64,000 nucleotides of DNA from an uncultured Bacteroidales bacterium (GCA_900315175.1 OMYA01000007.1:186001-250000); one strand, 5' to 3'; numbered from the stretch's first letter, positions 17,136-26,390 are shown. The notes: generated by a model not told the origin, from the sequence alone. A program made the numbers and translations.

Positions 17136-17531
17136 TTGGAGATTTTTTGTATCCTTGAAAAAAATGAGCCGGCAACGTTTTGGATATTCTTTCTGACAAC
17201 TTCAAAGAAATGGAAGATGCTCAACGCCGGACAGAAGCTCGAAGACCTTCCGGCACCTTACAACAAAGGTTTCAACACCATCGGACTATGGAATGTGAGC
17301 CGTCATCCTAACTATATGGCAGAGCAAAGCATCTGGGTGAGCCTTTATATCTTCTCCATCGGAGCTGGCATAGGCATCATCAACTGGAGCATGATTGGCG
17401 CACTGCTTCTGATAGTGTTGTTCATAGCAAGCACCAGCCTCGCCGAGGAAATCAGCAGCAGTAAATATCCTGAATATCCCGACTATTGCAAAAAAGTGAA
17501 CAAATACTTCCCCGGGAAGAAGTTCAGATAG
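17136..17531 (+). pseudogene. C-terminal half of a DUF1295 (steroid-reductase-like) membrane protein
   Basis: The frame ends with the family's conserved close: LWNVSRHPNYMAEQSIW followed by two hydrophobic segments and EEISSSKYPEYPDYCKKVNKYFPG. DUF1295 proteins normally have about 250 residues; here roughly the first half is gone, and the frame opens only with a TTG at 17136 and an unrelated N-terminal stretch. It is best read as a 5'-truncated remnant. Confidence 0.6.
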
Positions 17532-17600
17532 ACTCTAAATTCTTTCGTTTTAATTATGTTTTTCTACAAAAATAAAAAAAAATTTAAAAAATTTTAAAAA

Positions 17601-17648
17601 TATCGTACACGATATAAAAATATTTTGTAATTTTGCATCGTGAACGAT
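17601..17648. promoter_or_regulatory. twin OhrR/MarR operators around the -7 box
   Basis: Two 12-base palindromes of one type, ATCGTACACGAT (17602-17613) and ATCGTGAACGAT (17637-17648), lie 35 bases apart centre to centre. They bracket the -7 box TAATTTTG (17628-17635) of the regulator gene, one over the -33 region and one over the expected start site. This is a strong layout for autorepression. Confidence 0.65.
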
Positions 17649-17659
17649 ATAAATTTGAC

Positions 17660-18109
17660 ATGGCATACGAACAACTGAAATTGGAAAATCAACTTTGCTT
17701 CCGGCTTTACACGGCGGCGCGGCTCACGATGGGAGTGTATCACCCCTACCTTGACCCGCTGGGCATCACTTACCCGCAATACCTTGTTTTATTAGTGTTG
17801 TGGGAACGGGACAAACAGCCCGTCTGCGACATCGCAAAAAAAATGATGCTCGACACCAACACCGTCACACCGCTTTTGCAGCGAATGGAGAAATCGGGAC
17901 TGATAAACCGCACCCGTGGCAAGGAAGATTCGCGCCAACGCATCGTCTCACTGACCGAAAAAGGCAAAGCCATGCAAGAACAGGCAAAGCACATCCCGGA
18001 ATGTCTCAGCAACGACGTGGCACTGAAAACAGGCGACGCTAAAGAGATTGTGAAAATGATTCCCACGTTGGACATATTAATTGATGGATTGAAAAAAGTT
18101 GAACAATAA
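17660..18109 (+). CDS. OhrR-like MarR family peroxide-sensing regulator
   Basis: The start ATG at 17660 gives 149 residues. KLENQLCFRLYTAARL puts a single cysteine at residue 13, exactly as the reactive Cys of OhrR. The winged helix is ...DIAKKMMLDTNTVTPLLQRM then GLINRTRGKEDSRQRIV. OhrR repressors release DNA when this Cys is oxidised by organic peroxides. The following glutathione peroxidase and flavodoxin genes are the likely regulon members instead of ohr. Confidence 0.85.
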   Translation: MAYEQLKLENQLCFRLYTAARLTMGVYHPYLDPLGITYPQYLVLLVLWERDKQPVCDIAKKMMLDTNTVTPLLQRMEKSGLINRTRGKEDSRQRIVSLTEKGKAMQEQAKHIPECLSNDVALKTGDAKEIVKMIPTLDILIDGLKKVEQ

Positions 18110-18144
18110 ACTCACTAATTTATTAACATTAAAATTTTACTATT

Positions 18145-18225
18145 ATGACTAAAGAAGAAGCATTAAAACAATTCGCCTACATGGGCGCAGTATGGTTTGG
18201 AAACTTATTTATCGAGATGATGTAA
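18145..18225 (+). other. 26-codon ORF before glutathione peroxidase
   Basis: A short frame MTKEEALKQFAYMGAVWFGN... ends in TAA two bases before the peroxidase ATG. It is too short to assign. It may be a leader peptide or the surviving start of a deleted gene. Confidence 0.25.
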
Positions 18226-18227
18226 TT

Positions 18228-18851
18228 ATGAATAAAAGTATAATCAGCATGGCCGTGATGATGCTTCTGTTTCTTGCGGCCTGCACTCAAAACAATAAGA
18301 AAATGGCAACGATTTATGATTTTAAGGCCCTGAACAACAAGGGCGAAGAGGTGGACATGGCACAATACCGTGGCAAAGTCCTCATGATTGTCAACACCGC
18401 TTCGAAATGCGGCTTCACTCCACAATACGACGGCTTGGAAGCCCTTTATAAAAAGTATCAAGACCAGGGGTTTGTCATCCTCGGCTTCCCATGTGACCAG
18501 TTCAAACACCAGGAACCCGGCAGCGACGAGGAAATCGCAGAGTTCTGCCGCCTCAACCATGGTGTGACATTCCCGCTGATGAAGAAGATTGACGTGTTCG
18601 GCGAGAACGCTCATCCTATCTTCACCTACCTCTGCACACAAGTACCTAATGAAGAAGTCCATGGCTTGAAAGACAAGGCCACAATGGCACTCGTCGACAG
18701 TCTGAGCCGCTCCGAAGGGCGTAAGGACGGTGAAATCCGCTGGAACTTCACCAAATTCCTCATCTCGAAGGACGGCAGCGTCATCAAACGTTTTCCACCA
18801 GTGGCTAAGCCGGAGGAAATGGAGGCTGACATTGAGGCAATGTTGAAATAA
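18228..18851 (+). CDS. glutathione peroxidase family lipoprotein
   Basis: The start ATG at 18228 gives 207 residues, with a lipoprotein signal ending FLAACTQ, so the enzyme is probably envelope-anchored. The GPx fold is complete: VNTASKCGFTPQYDGLE holds the peroxidatic Cys (not selenocysteine), then LGFPCDQFKHQEPG and the WNFTKFLIS block. Members usually take electrons from thioredoxin and reduce organic peroxides. Its place behind the OhrR-like regulator supports a peroxide-defence role. Confidence 0.88.
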   Translation: MNKSIISMAVMMLLFLAACTQNNKKMATIYDFKALNNKGEEVDMAQYRGKVLMIVNTASKCGFTPQYDGLEALYKKYQDQGFVILGFPCDQFKHQEPGSDEEIAEFCRLNHGVTFPLMKKIDVFGENAHPIFTYLCTQVPNEEVHGLKDKATMALVDSLSRSEGRKDGEIRWNFTKFLISKDGSVIKRFPPVAKPEEMEADIEAMLK

Positions 18852-18862
18852 AACACCATACC

Positions 18863-19384
18863 ATGAAAAAACTGGCATTAATCATTGTAGCACTGCTGAC
18901 ATTAAGTCTCAGCGTCTGCGCACAAAACAAACAACAAAAGGAGGACAAAGAAATGAAAAAGACCCTTATCGTATACTTCTCGGCCACCGGTACCACCAAG
19001 GCCGCAGCCCAGAAACTCGCCACAGAATTCAACGCCGACCTCTATGAGATCACGCCTGAACAACCGTATACCGCCGCCGACCTCGACTGGCGCGACAAAA
19101 ACTCCCGCTCGACCATCGAGATGAAAGACAAATCGTCACGTCCAGCCATCAAAGGCCGTTGCGAGAACATCGCCGAATATGATGTGGTATGGATCGGATT
19201 TCCAATCTGGTGGTACACCGCCCCGACCATCGTCAACACCTTCATCGAGGCTCACGACCTGAGCGGCAAGACCCTCAACGTCTTCGCCACCAGCGGCAGC
19301 AGCGATGTGAAGGGTTCCTACAACGACCTCAAGAATGCTTATCCTCAATACACTTGGGGTGAAAGCAGATTGATGAACAAATAA
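18863..19384 (+). CDS. exported flavodoxin
   Basis: A 173-residue flavodoxin with an N-terminal signal (hydrophobic core followed by SVCAQNK, possible lipobox Cys), then FMN loop FSATGTTKAAAQKLA and the aromatic loop FPIWWYTAPT. It lies 11 bases after the peroxidase and is probably in the same unit; it may serve as an electron carrier in the envelope. The usual C-terminal helix seen in the fragment at 10775 is shorter here (ends GESRLMNK). Confidence 0.82.
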   Translation: MKKLALIIVALLTLSLSVCAQNKQQKEDKEMKKTLIVYFSATGTTKAAAQKLATEFNADLYEITPEQPYTAADLDWRDKNSRSTIEMKDKSSRPAIKGRCENIAEYDVVWIGFPIWWYTAPTIVNTFIEAHDLSGKTLNVFATSGSSDVKGSYNDLKNAYPQYTWGESRLMNK

Positions 19385-19399
19385 AAAAAAATTAATAAC

Positions 19400-20719
19400 A
19401 TGAACTACAACAAAGGGAACAAACTGCTTACAGAAAGATTCTACCTGACATGGGCAGGAGGACAGATGACATGGACGTGCCGCATAATCTTGAAGATGAA
19501 GGACGCCGTCGATGGTGATATCTTGCGCCAAGCGGTGGAGTCTACACGTCAGCGATATCCATATTATCAAGTGAAGCTTGGCATCAGGAAAGATGCTTCA
19601 GGCACTGAATATTTCGTGTATGAAGACAACAACGAGCCGTGGGTGGTCAGTGAAGGTGAAAGACCTGTTCAACTGGTTGGTCCGGAGTCGAACTACCATC
19701 TGCTGGCATTCTGTTATTGGGACGACTGCATCGCCATCGATTTCTTCCATGCCATGACCGACGGCACAGGATGCTATAACATCTTGCGCACCCTGCTCTA
19801 CGAATATTCCCGTCGCCGTTATGATGCCACACTGAGTCCTGAAACGAACATGGGACGCATCCGTTTGGCAGGCGACATAATCAGTCCGGAGGAATGGGAA
19901 GACCCTGCAACAAAGGTCAAACCCGAAAACCTTCGCCCGATGCTTCTGCCTGAACGCCCGAAGAGCATCAATCTTCTCACACAGAGCAAGACGAAGTTAA
20001 CCGATGACGTGGAAGCCATCAACATCGTTGTTGAAGAGCAAGAGATGATGAAGTATGTGTCTTCAGCCGACACATCGCCTGCCACTCTCGTGTCGCTGTT
20101 ACTTAACCGTGCCATTGCCCGTCTGCATCCCGACTCATCGGAAGGAGTGCCTATGATGGTGCTGGCCATCAACGAGCGTCCCGCCGTGGGCTGTCCGAAG
20201 GCGGCTCAGTCAATGGCATCATCACTGATGTTGTCATATACCGACGAGATGCGCGGGATGGATATCGACATGCAGCAGACCATATACCGAGGCATGGTGA
20301 TTCTGCAGTCCAGCAAAGACAATGTCATTGAGCGTTTCTTGAAAAGTAAGGCTGCACAAGACATGTTCGAAAGAGTTCCCACTCTTGAGGCCCGTCATCA
20401 GGCAATGGTCCAAGCTTACAGCGTGGTGCCATCGGCAGCCTCAGCCTGCGTCAGCTATGTCGGCAAGGCTAATATGGGTGTCGCCGAAAAATACGTCAGC
20501 GAGATGTACACAGAAGTCTTCGCGCCGTACGCAATATACATTGAGATGAGTGCTATAGGCGGCACGATCTGTATCAGCCTGATGCAGCGGTTTGAAGACG
20601 ACAGATACCTCGATGCTTTCCTCGATGAGTTCCGTCAGTTGGGTCTCACCTATCGCATTGCAAATCGCCATAAGATGATTGTGGCACCAATAGCAGACTA
20701 CCGAATAGCCTTAAAATAA
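19400..20719 (+). CDS. condensation-domain-like acyltransferase
   Basis: The 439-residue protein has the HxxxDG catalytic motif in FFHAMTDGTGCYN around residues 119-124, after a first CoA-acyltransferase-like half, and a second half with LLNRAIARLHP and VNDRP-like AINERPAVG. It resembles alcohol acetyltransferase or NRPS-condensation superfamily proteins that occur singly in Bacteroidota; no synthetase modules are nearby. The acyl donor and acceptor are unknown. It starts 15 bases after the flavodoxin. Confidence 0.7.
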   Translation: MNYNKGNKLLTERFYLTWAGGQMTWTCRIILKMKDAVDGDILRQAVESTRQRYPYYQVKLGIRKDASGTEYFVYEDNNEPWVVSEGERPVQLVGPESNYHLLAFCYWDDCIAIDFFHAMTDGTGCYNILRTLLYEYSRRRYDATLSPETNMGRIRLAGDIISPEEWEDPATKVKPENLRPMLLPERPKSINLLTQSKTKLTDDVEAINIVVEEQEMMKYVSSADTSPATLVSLLLNRAIARLHPDSSEGVPMMVLAINERPAVGCPKAAQSMASSLMLSYTDEMRGMDIDMQQTIYRGMVILQSSKDNVIERFLKSKAAQDMFERVPTLEARHQAMVQAYSVVPSAASACVSYVGKANMGVAEKYVSEMYTEVFAPYAIYIEMSAIGGTICISLMQRFEDDRYLDAFLDEFRQLGLTYRIANRHKMIVAPIADYRIALK

Positions 20720-20728
20720 TGACCAATA

Positions 20729-21808
20729 CTACCAATCCATCGTCGGTCCGGCACCAGTCTCTCTGTCGGTGACAACCGAGAGCACTTTGGCGGCATCGTA
20801 TGAGATGTAACGGTACTCAGGCACAAACTGTCCTTGTTCGCCCTGGAATATTGTAGTGTCGGCATAACCGTAGCAGCCCGTCACCTGTACGTTGAAATCC
20901 TTGTCACCATGATAGTCCTGCAGGAAGTGTTCGCGTGCCACATCTGTAATGACGGCGCATTTCTCGACATAGATATTGGAATACACTCCGTATCCGACGC
21001 AGTAAGTAAAGTCCTCGCCGTCATATAGGCTGTTCACGACATGCACTTTGCCGAATCTCACGCGAGGGCATCGCTCGGCACATCCTTCGCCCCACCAGCA
21101 GTTGATGAAGGTGCAGTTGAGTTTGCCGCCATCAATATCCATGTTATTGTTGCTGCCGCCAATAAGATTGCTGTTACGATGGTCGTCGTTCCCGCCAGTA
21201 CCGCCTCCAGGAGGGGCGATGAGATAACGGAATCGCGTCCAACTGACACAAACATTGTCAGAACCCATCACGATGTCCATATTACCGTCAATGCCGTCCT
21301 GTATGTCGCAGTGGTCAACCCACACATTGGTGGCACCGACGAGCGCGATGTTGTCGCTGTAGTTAGCGTCGATGTCGTATGCTCCAGGCCCTAATATTGT
21401 CAGGTTGCGGATAATGATGTTGTCGCTGCCCATGAGCTGGAATACTCCGGCGGTGGTGTCCCGGTGCGTGTTGCTGACAACGGCACCGCTCAAGCCGAGA
21501 ATGGATTTGTTGGAACCCACAGAAATGGTGTTGTCGAGGGTGATTTTACCCTTCACATATACCGTGGCAGGCTCTGTGCCAGCCAATACGTTTCTGAGTT
21601 CCTCTTGAGTGGTAACGGTAACTACATTCTGTCCGTTGCCACCAGTCACGTTCATGCCGAAGCCCACAGGACAATTCATGTCGTAAGGCGATAAAACGTT
21701 TGCAGTTCCTGCGTTGTCATCCTTGTTTTTCTTACAAGCAATGACCATAAGACTTGCCATCATCACAAATAAAACAAGTCTCATAATTCTAATCATATTC
21801 TTGTTCAT
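20729..21808 (-). CDS. pectate lyase family 1 lipoprotein
   Basis: A 359-residue protein with a lipoprotein signal (MVIACKKNKDD) and a right-handed beta-helix. The PL1 marks are VWVDHCDI, DIVMGSDNVCVSWTRF and the basic RCPRVRFGKVHVVNS around the catalytic Arg region. It cleaves alpha-1,4-polygalacturonate by beta-elimination, presumably at the cell surface. Promoter TACCTTTG (21855-21848) lies back-to-back with that of the xylose operon. No SusC/SusD pair is in the window. Confidence 0.85.
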   Translation of the reverse strand: MNKNMIRIMRLVLFVMMASLMVIACKKNKDDNAGTANVLSPYDMNCPVGFGMNVTGGNGQNVVTVTTQEELRNVLAGTEPATVYVKGKITLDNTISVGSNKSILGLSGAVVSNTHRDTTAGVFQLMGSDNIIIRNLTILGPGAYDIDANYSDNIALVGATNVWVDHCDIQDGIDGNMDIVMGSDNVCVSWTRFRYLIAPPGGGTGGNDDHRNSNLIGGSNNNMDIDGGKLNCTFINCWWGEGCAERCPRVRFGKVHVVNSLYDGEDFTYCVGYGVYSNIYVEKCAVITDVAREHFLQDYHGDKDFNVQVTGCYGYADTTIFQGEQGQFVPEYRYISYDAAKVLSVVTDRETGAGPTMDW

Positions 21809-21847
21809 GACGTAAATTTTTAATTAAAAAAGTATAGTATCAGTGTG

Positions 21848-21874
21848 CAAAGGTATGGTTTTTTTGTATATTTG
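21848..21874. promoter_or_regulatory. overlapping divergent promoters (pectate lyase / xylose operon)
   Basis: The leftward -7 box (TACCTTTG, 21855-21848) and rightward -7 box (TATATTTG, 21867-21874) are 11 bases apart. Each promoter's -33 region must fall on or beyond the other's -7 box, so the two promoters should exclude each other. Confidence 0.55.
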
Positions 21875-21889
21875 CAAAAAAATTTTACT

Positions 21890-23353
21890 ATGAACACGAA
21901 CAAAGGCTATTTATACAGCATCGTGTTAGCAGCCGTACTCGGCGGACTACTTTTTGGCTACGACACTGCCGTCATCTCTGGTGCTGAAAAAGGCTTGCAG
22001 GCTTACTTCCTGGGAGCTGCTGACTTCCAATACACCGATTTCATCCACGGACTCACCTGTAGCAGCGCACTTATTGGCTGCGTCATCGGAGCCCTTATCT
22101 CCGGATGGCTCGCCAACCGTCTTGGACGCAAGCTGACGCTCTTCGTGGCAGGCGTGCTCTTCTTCGTGTCGGCACTCGGATCCGCCCAACCCGGATTCCC
22201 GTTCCATCTGCAAAGCACCCCTACTATGACAATCCTCAACGCCTTCAACCATTACCGTATCATCGGCGGCATCGGCGTGGGACTGGCGAGCGCCATCTGT
22301 CCTATGTACATCGGCGAGATATCCCCTGCCAACAAACGCGGCCAACTGGTGAGCTGGAACCAGTTTGCCATCATCTTCGGACAGTTGGTGGTATATTTCG
22401 TCAACTTTCTGATATTAGGTTCGCATGAGAATCCAATCATCGAGTCGATAGGCAACGGCATCAGCCGGGTGCTTCCGGGTAGTGACCCTTGGACCATCAC
22501 AACGGGATGGCGTTATATGTTCGCCTCAGAAGCTGTCATCGCTGCGCTGTTCATCATCCTCATCTGTCTCGTGCCTGAGTCACCACGTTTCTTAGTGATG
22601 ATAGGCAAAGACGACAGCGCCCTGAAAATCCTTGCGCGTATCAACGGTATGGAAAAAGCCCGGGAGATACTCGCCGACATCCGCAGTACCATAAAAGTGC
22701 GCACAGAGAAGCTGTTCACATACGGCTGGCTGGTTATATTTATAGGTGTGATGCTCAGCGTGTTCCAACAGGTTGTCGGCATCAACGCAGTGCTCTACTA
22801 CGCTCCGCGTATCTTCGGCGACATGGGTATGACCAACCCGATGTTCAACACCGTGATGATGGGCGTGGTGAACATACTCTTCACCTTGGTGGCCATCTTC
22901 ACCGTAGAACGATGGGGTCGCAGACCGCTGCTTATCACAGGCTCACTGGGCATGGCATTGGGCGCTTTCGGCGTCGCCCTGAGCTTCGGTCACGCAGGGT
23001 TGGAACTCGTCACCATGATGAGCATCTTGATATACTCAGCCTCGTTCATGTTCTCATGGGGCCCAATCTGCTGGGTGCTCATCTCCGAAATCTTCCCCAA
23101 CACCGTCCGTGGCACTGCCGTGGCAATAGCTGTCGCTGCACAATGGATATTCAACTTCGTGGTCAGCAGCACCTTCGTGCCGATGTTCAATATGCATATC
23201 ACCCCAAACGACGATTTCGGCCACTGGTTCACCTACGGCCTCTACGGCGTGATGTGCATCGTGGCGGCTCTGTTTGTATGGAAACTGGTGCCGGAGACTA
23301 AAGGCAAAACTCTTGAGGATATGTCGAGACTTTGGAAGAAGAAAAGTTTATAG
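21890..23353 (+). CDS. xylE: MFS sugar porter, D-xylose:H+ symporter type
   Basis: The start ATG at 21890 gives 487 residues and 12 membrane helices. Sugar porter signatures are GYDTAVISGAEKGLQ, LGRKLTLF, PMYIGEISPANKRG (PESPRF follows at the end of helix 6), and VERWGRRPLL. It is the first gene before xylulokinase and xylose isomerase, which makes xylose the probable substrate. An insertion between helices 3 and 4 (around LQSTPTMTILNAF) is also common in Bacteroidota members. Confidence 0.88.
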   Translation: MNTNKGYLYSIVLAAVLGGLLFGYDTAVISGAEKGLQAYFLGAADFQYTDFIHGLTCSSALIGCVIGALISGWLANRLGRKLTLFVAGVLFFVSALGSAQPGFPFHLQSTPTMTILNAFNHYRIIGGIGVGLASAICPMYIGEISPANKRGQLVSWNQFAIIFGQLVVYFVNFLILGSHENPIIESIGNGISRVLPGSDPWTITTGWRYMFASEAVIAALFIILICLVPESPRFLVMIGKDDSALKILARINGMEKAREILADIRSTIKVRTEKLFTYGWLVIFIGVMLSVFQQVVGINAVLYYAPRIFGDMGMTNPMFNTVMMGVVNILFTLVAIFTVERWGRRPLLITGSLGMALGAFGVALSFGHAGLELVTMMSILIYSASFMFSWGPICWVLISEIFPNTVRGTAVAIAVAAQWIFNFVVSSTFVPMFNMHITPNDDFGHWFTYGLYGVMCIVAALFVWKLVPETKGKTLEDMSRLWKKKSL

Positions 23354-23380
23354 TTTGATAATAATAAGTATAGTGGTTTT

Positions 23381-24802
23381 ATGAGTTTTCTTTTGGGAAT
23401 TGATTTAGGGAGCAGTAGTGTGAAGGTGTCGTTGGTGGATGCCGACAGCGGGCAATGTGTCACGTCGGCGCATTGGCCGGAGAACGAGGCTCCTATTAAA
23501 GCATTGCAGCCTGGCTGGGCAGAACAGAAGCCCGAAGACTGGTGGAGCTACTTCAAGCAGGCGTTAGCTAAACTGTCATCTGAAAACTGTAAACTGTCAA
23601 CAATAAAGGCTATCGGCATCAGCTATCAGATGCACGGCCTCGTATGCCTCGACAAGGACCTGCAGCCGTTGCGCGACGCCATCATCTGGTGCGACTCGCG
23701 CGGCGTGCCTTACGGTGAGAAGGCGCCGCTGCCGGGCAACTTCACCGCCTCCAAACTGGCATGGGTGAAGGAACACGAGCCTGAGCTTTTCGATAAGATA
23801 CGTTATATCATGCTTCCAGGCGACTACCTGGCTATGCGCCTCACAGGCACACCTGCCACCACCGCCTGCGGACTGAGCGAGATGATGCTGTGGGACTTCC
23901 CTAAAGAAACCCTGTGCTCCGAGATGATAGACTACTTCGGCTTCCCGAGAGATATCATACCTCCGCTGGTGCCCACCTTCGGCGAACAAGGCCTGGTGAG
24001 TGATGCTGTCGCCCAAGAACTGGGTCTCAAGGCAGACACACCTGTCACCTATCGTGCCGGCGACCAACCTAACAACGCCCTCTCGCTGCATGTGCTGCAC
24101 CCCGGTGAGATAGCCTCGACAGCAGGCACCTCAGGCGTGGTATATGGAGTCCAGAAATACACCGACACGATATCACAGTCACGTATCAACACGTTCCTAC
24201 ACGTCAACCATACCCTCGGCCTGATGCATTGCATCAACGGATGCGGCATCCTCAACTCCTGGTTGAAACATAATGTGGTTGCCGACTTAAGCTATAATCA
24301 GATTGACGACCTCGCCGCCACCGTCGCAGTGGGCAGCGAAGGCATCAGCATCATACCTTTCGGCAACGGCGCTGAGCGTGTGCTTGAAAACAAGAACATC
24401 GACGCATCCGTCCACGGCCTCAACTACAACCGTCATTCCCGCGCACATCTGCTGCGTGCCGCACAAGAAGGCGTCGCCTTCGCCTTCATGTATGGGATGG
24501 AGCTGATGGGCGACATCAAAGAGATTCACGCCGGCCACGCCAACATGTTCCTCTCCCCTATCTTCCGCGACACCCTGGCATCTGTCAGCAATGCCACCAT
24601 ACGTCTCTACGACACCGACGGCAGCGTAGGAGCAGCACGTGGAGCAGGACTGGGAGCCGGCATATATGCCGACGAAGACGAGGCATTCACCTCGCTGAGA
24701 CAGCTGGCGACAATAGAGCCTCGCAATGACTATTCAGCCCCACTGAAAGAGGCTTACAGACGTTGGAAACAGATATTGGAAAATCAATTAAAAACTAAAT
24801 AA
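23381..24802 (+). CDS. xylB: xylulokinase
   Basis: A 473-residue FGGY kinase. LGIDLGSSSVKVSLVD is the N-terminal phosphate loop, ISYQMHGLV the substrate loop, and AGTSGVVYGV plus the C-terminal GAARGAGLGAG the ATP site. It phosphorylates D-xylulose made by the adjacent isomerase. A short GAAAACTGTAAACTGTCAAC microrepeat encodes ENCKLST just before KAIGIS, seemingly a tolerated loop insertion. Spacing is 27 bases after xylE and 1 base before xylA. Confidence 0.93.
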   Translation: MSFLLGIDLGSSSVKVSLVDADSGQCVTSAHWPENEAPIKALQPGWAEQKPEDWWSYFKQALAKLSSENCKLSTIKAIGISYQMHGLVCLDKDLQPLRDAIIWCDSRGVPYGEKAPLPGNFTASKLAWVKEHEPELFDKIRYIMLPGDYLAMRLTGTPATTACGLSEMMLWDFPKETLCSEMIDYFGFPRDIIPPLVPTFGEQGLVSDAVAQELGLKADTPVTYRAGDQPNNALSLHVLHPGEIASTAGTSGVVYGVQKYTDTISQSRINTFLHVNHTLGLMHCINGCGILNSWLKHNVVADLSYNQIDDLAATVAVGSEGISIIPFGNGAERVLENKNIDASVHGLNYNRHSRAHLLRAAQEGVAFAFMYGMELMGDIKEIHAGHANMFLSPIFRDTLASVSNATIRLYDTDGSVGAARGAGLGAGIYADEDEAFTSLRQLATIEPRNDYSAPLKEAYRRWKQILENQLKTK

Positions 24803-24803
24803 T

Positions 24804-26123
24804 ATGACAAAAGAATATTTCCCACAAATCGGCAAGATACCTTTCGAAGGTACTGCATCAAAGAACGTTTTGGCTTTCCATTACTATGAACCCGACCGCA
24901 TCGTCATGGGCAAACCAATGAAAGACTGGTTCCGCTTCGCTATGGCATGGTGGCACACGCTGGGTCAGGCCAGTGGAGACCCTTTCGGAGGTCAGACACG
25001 CACCTATGAATGGGACAAGGCAGAATGCCCCGTCCAACGCGCCAAGGACAAGATGGACGCAGGCTTTGAGCTGATGGACAAGCTGGGCATCCGCTTCTTC
25101 TGCTTCCACGATGTCGACCTCGTCGAAGAAGGCGCCACCGTCGAGGAATACGAAGAACGCATGCGCATCATCACCGACTACGCACTGGAGAAGATGCGCC
25201 AGTATCCCGACATACACCTGCTTTGGGGCACCGCCAACGTCTTCAGCCACAAACGCTATATGAACGGCGCCGCCACCAACCCCGACTTCGACGTCGTAGC
25301 CCGCGCTGTGGTGCAAATCAAAAACAGCATCGACGCCACCATCAAACTCGGCGGCGAGAACTACGTCTTCTGGGGCGGCCGCGAAGGCTATATGAGTCTT
25401 CTGAACACCGACCAGAAACGCGAGAAAGACCATCTCGCCATGATGCTGACAAAAGCCCGCGACTATGGCCGCGCCCACGGCTTCAAAGGCACCTTCCTCA
25501 TCGAGCCTAAACCGATGGAGCCGATGAAACATCAGTATGACGTCGACACCGAGACCGTCATCGCCTTCCTCAAAGCCCACGGTCTGGATAAGGACTTCAA
25601 GGTGAATATCGAAGTCAACCACGCGACGTTAGCAGGTCACACCTTCGAACACGAGCTGGCATGTGCTGTCGACGCCGGCATGCTGGGCAGCATCGACGCC
25701 AACCGCGGCGACATGCAGAACGGCTGGGACACCGACCAGTTCCCTATCGACAACTACGAACTCACCCAGGCTTGGATGGAAATCATCCGTGGCGGCGGAT
25801 TCACCACAGGAGGCACCAACTTCGACGCCAAACTGCGCCGCAACAGCACCGACGCCGAAGATATATTCATCGCCCACATCAGCGGCATGGACGCCATGGC
25901 ACGAGCACTGCTCAGCGCCGCCAATATCCTTGAGAACAGCGAGATCCCTGCCATGAAGAAAAACCGTTACGCCTCTTTCGACAGCGGCATCGGCCGTGAC
26001 TTCGAGGAAGGCAAACTCTCCTTCGAGAAAATCTACGAATACGGCAAACAAATCGGCGAGCCGAAGACTATCAGCGGCAAACAGGAGAAGTACGAGACTA
26101 TAGTGGCACTTTACGCCAAATAA
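24804..26123 (+). CDS. xylA: xylose isomerase
   Basis: 439 residues, the size of class II xylose isomerases. FCFHDVDLVEEG carries a catalytic His/Asp pair, WGGREGY and EPKPMEPMKHQYDVD the metal-binding Glu region, and NIEVNHATLAGHTFEHEL the second metal site. It converts D-xylose to D-xylulose in the cytoplasm. It is last in the transporter-kinase-isomerase order; no XylR-type regulator is adjacent. Confidence 0.96.
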   Translation: MTKEYFPQIGKIPFEGTASKNVLAFHYYEPDRIVMGKPMKDWFRFAMAWWHTLGQASGDPFGGQTRTYEWDKAECPVQRAKDKMDAGFELMDKLGIRFFCFHDVDLVEEGATVEEYEERMRIITDYALEKMRQYPDIHLLWGTANVFSHKRYMNGAATNPDFDVVARAVVQIKNSIDATIKLGGENYVFWGGREGYMSLLNTDQKREKDHLAMMLTKARDYGRAHGFKGTFLIEPKPMEPMKHQYDVDTETVIAFLKAHGLDKDFKVNIEVNHATLAGHTFEHELACAVDAGMLGSIDANRGDMQNGWDTDQFPIDNYELTQAWMEIIRGGGFTTGGTNFDAKLRRNSTDAEDIFIAHISGMDAMARALLSAANILENSEIPAMKKNRYASFDSGIGRDFEEGKLSFEKIYEYGKQIGEPKTISGKQEKYETIVALYAK

Positions 26124-26135
26124 AAAAAGATTAAG

Positions 26136-26387
26136 ATGTTTGGTTTTATCGATGCCACCGGTTCCGCCCGTAAAGATGACCCACGCCTTCACGACAGGCA
26201 TAATCTGCTTCATTTCGCAAAAGTGACCATCAAAGAAAACGCCTGGATATACATCGGCGCCATCATCTGTCCCGGAGTGACGATAGGCAAAAACGCCATC
26301 GTCGCCGCCGGAGCTGTCGTAACAAAAGATGTCCCCGACAACGTGGTGGTTGGCGGCAATCCCGCCAAAATCATAAAAAAACTTTAA
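26136..26387 (+). CDS. short hexapeptide-repeat acyltransferase, probably truncated
   Basis: 83 residues made of the final left-handed beta-helix coils ([20 protein letters not shown]) and the closing [13 protein letters not shown] of WbbJ/LacA-like O-acetyltransferases. The normal N-terminal half (about 80-100 residues with the catalytic His) is missing; the visible N terminus is short and has no repeats. It may be a remnant, or a minimal trimeric protein. It lies between xylA and the phospholipid genes, 3 bases before the latter. Confidence 0.55.
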   Translation: MFGFIDATGSARKDDPRLHDRHNLLHFAKVTIKENAWIYIGAIICPGVTIGKNAIVAAGAVVTKDVPDNVVVGGNPAKIIKKL

Positions 26388-26390
26388 ATT

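Noticed and set aside
18177..18878. 233-codon frame antisense to glutathione peroxidase
   Set aside because: No family features, and the sense strand carries a full peroxidase with signal and active site.
19400..20719. Non-ribosomal peptide synthetase
   Set aside because: Only an isolated condensation-like protein; no adenylation or carrier domains exist in the neighbourhood.
24858..25622. 254-codon open frame antisense to xylA
   Set aside because: The translation is low-complexity (Val, Gly, Ala, His) and mirrors the xylA codon pattern; xylA itself is complete and conserved.
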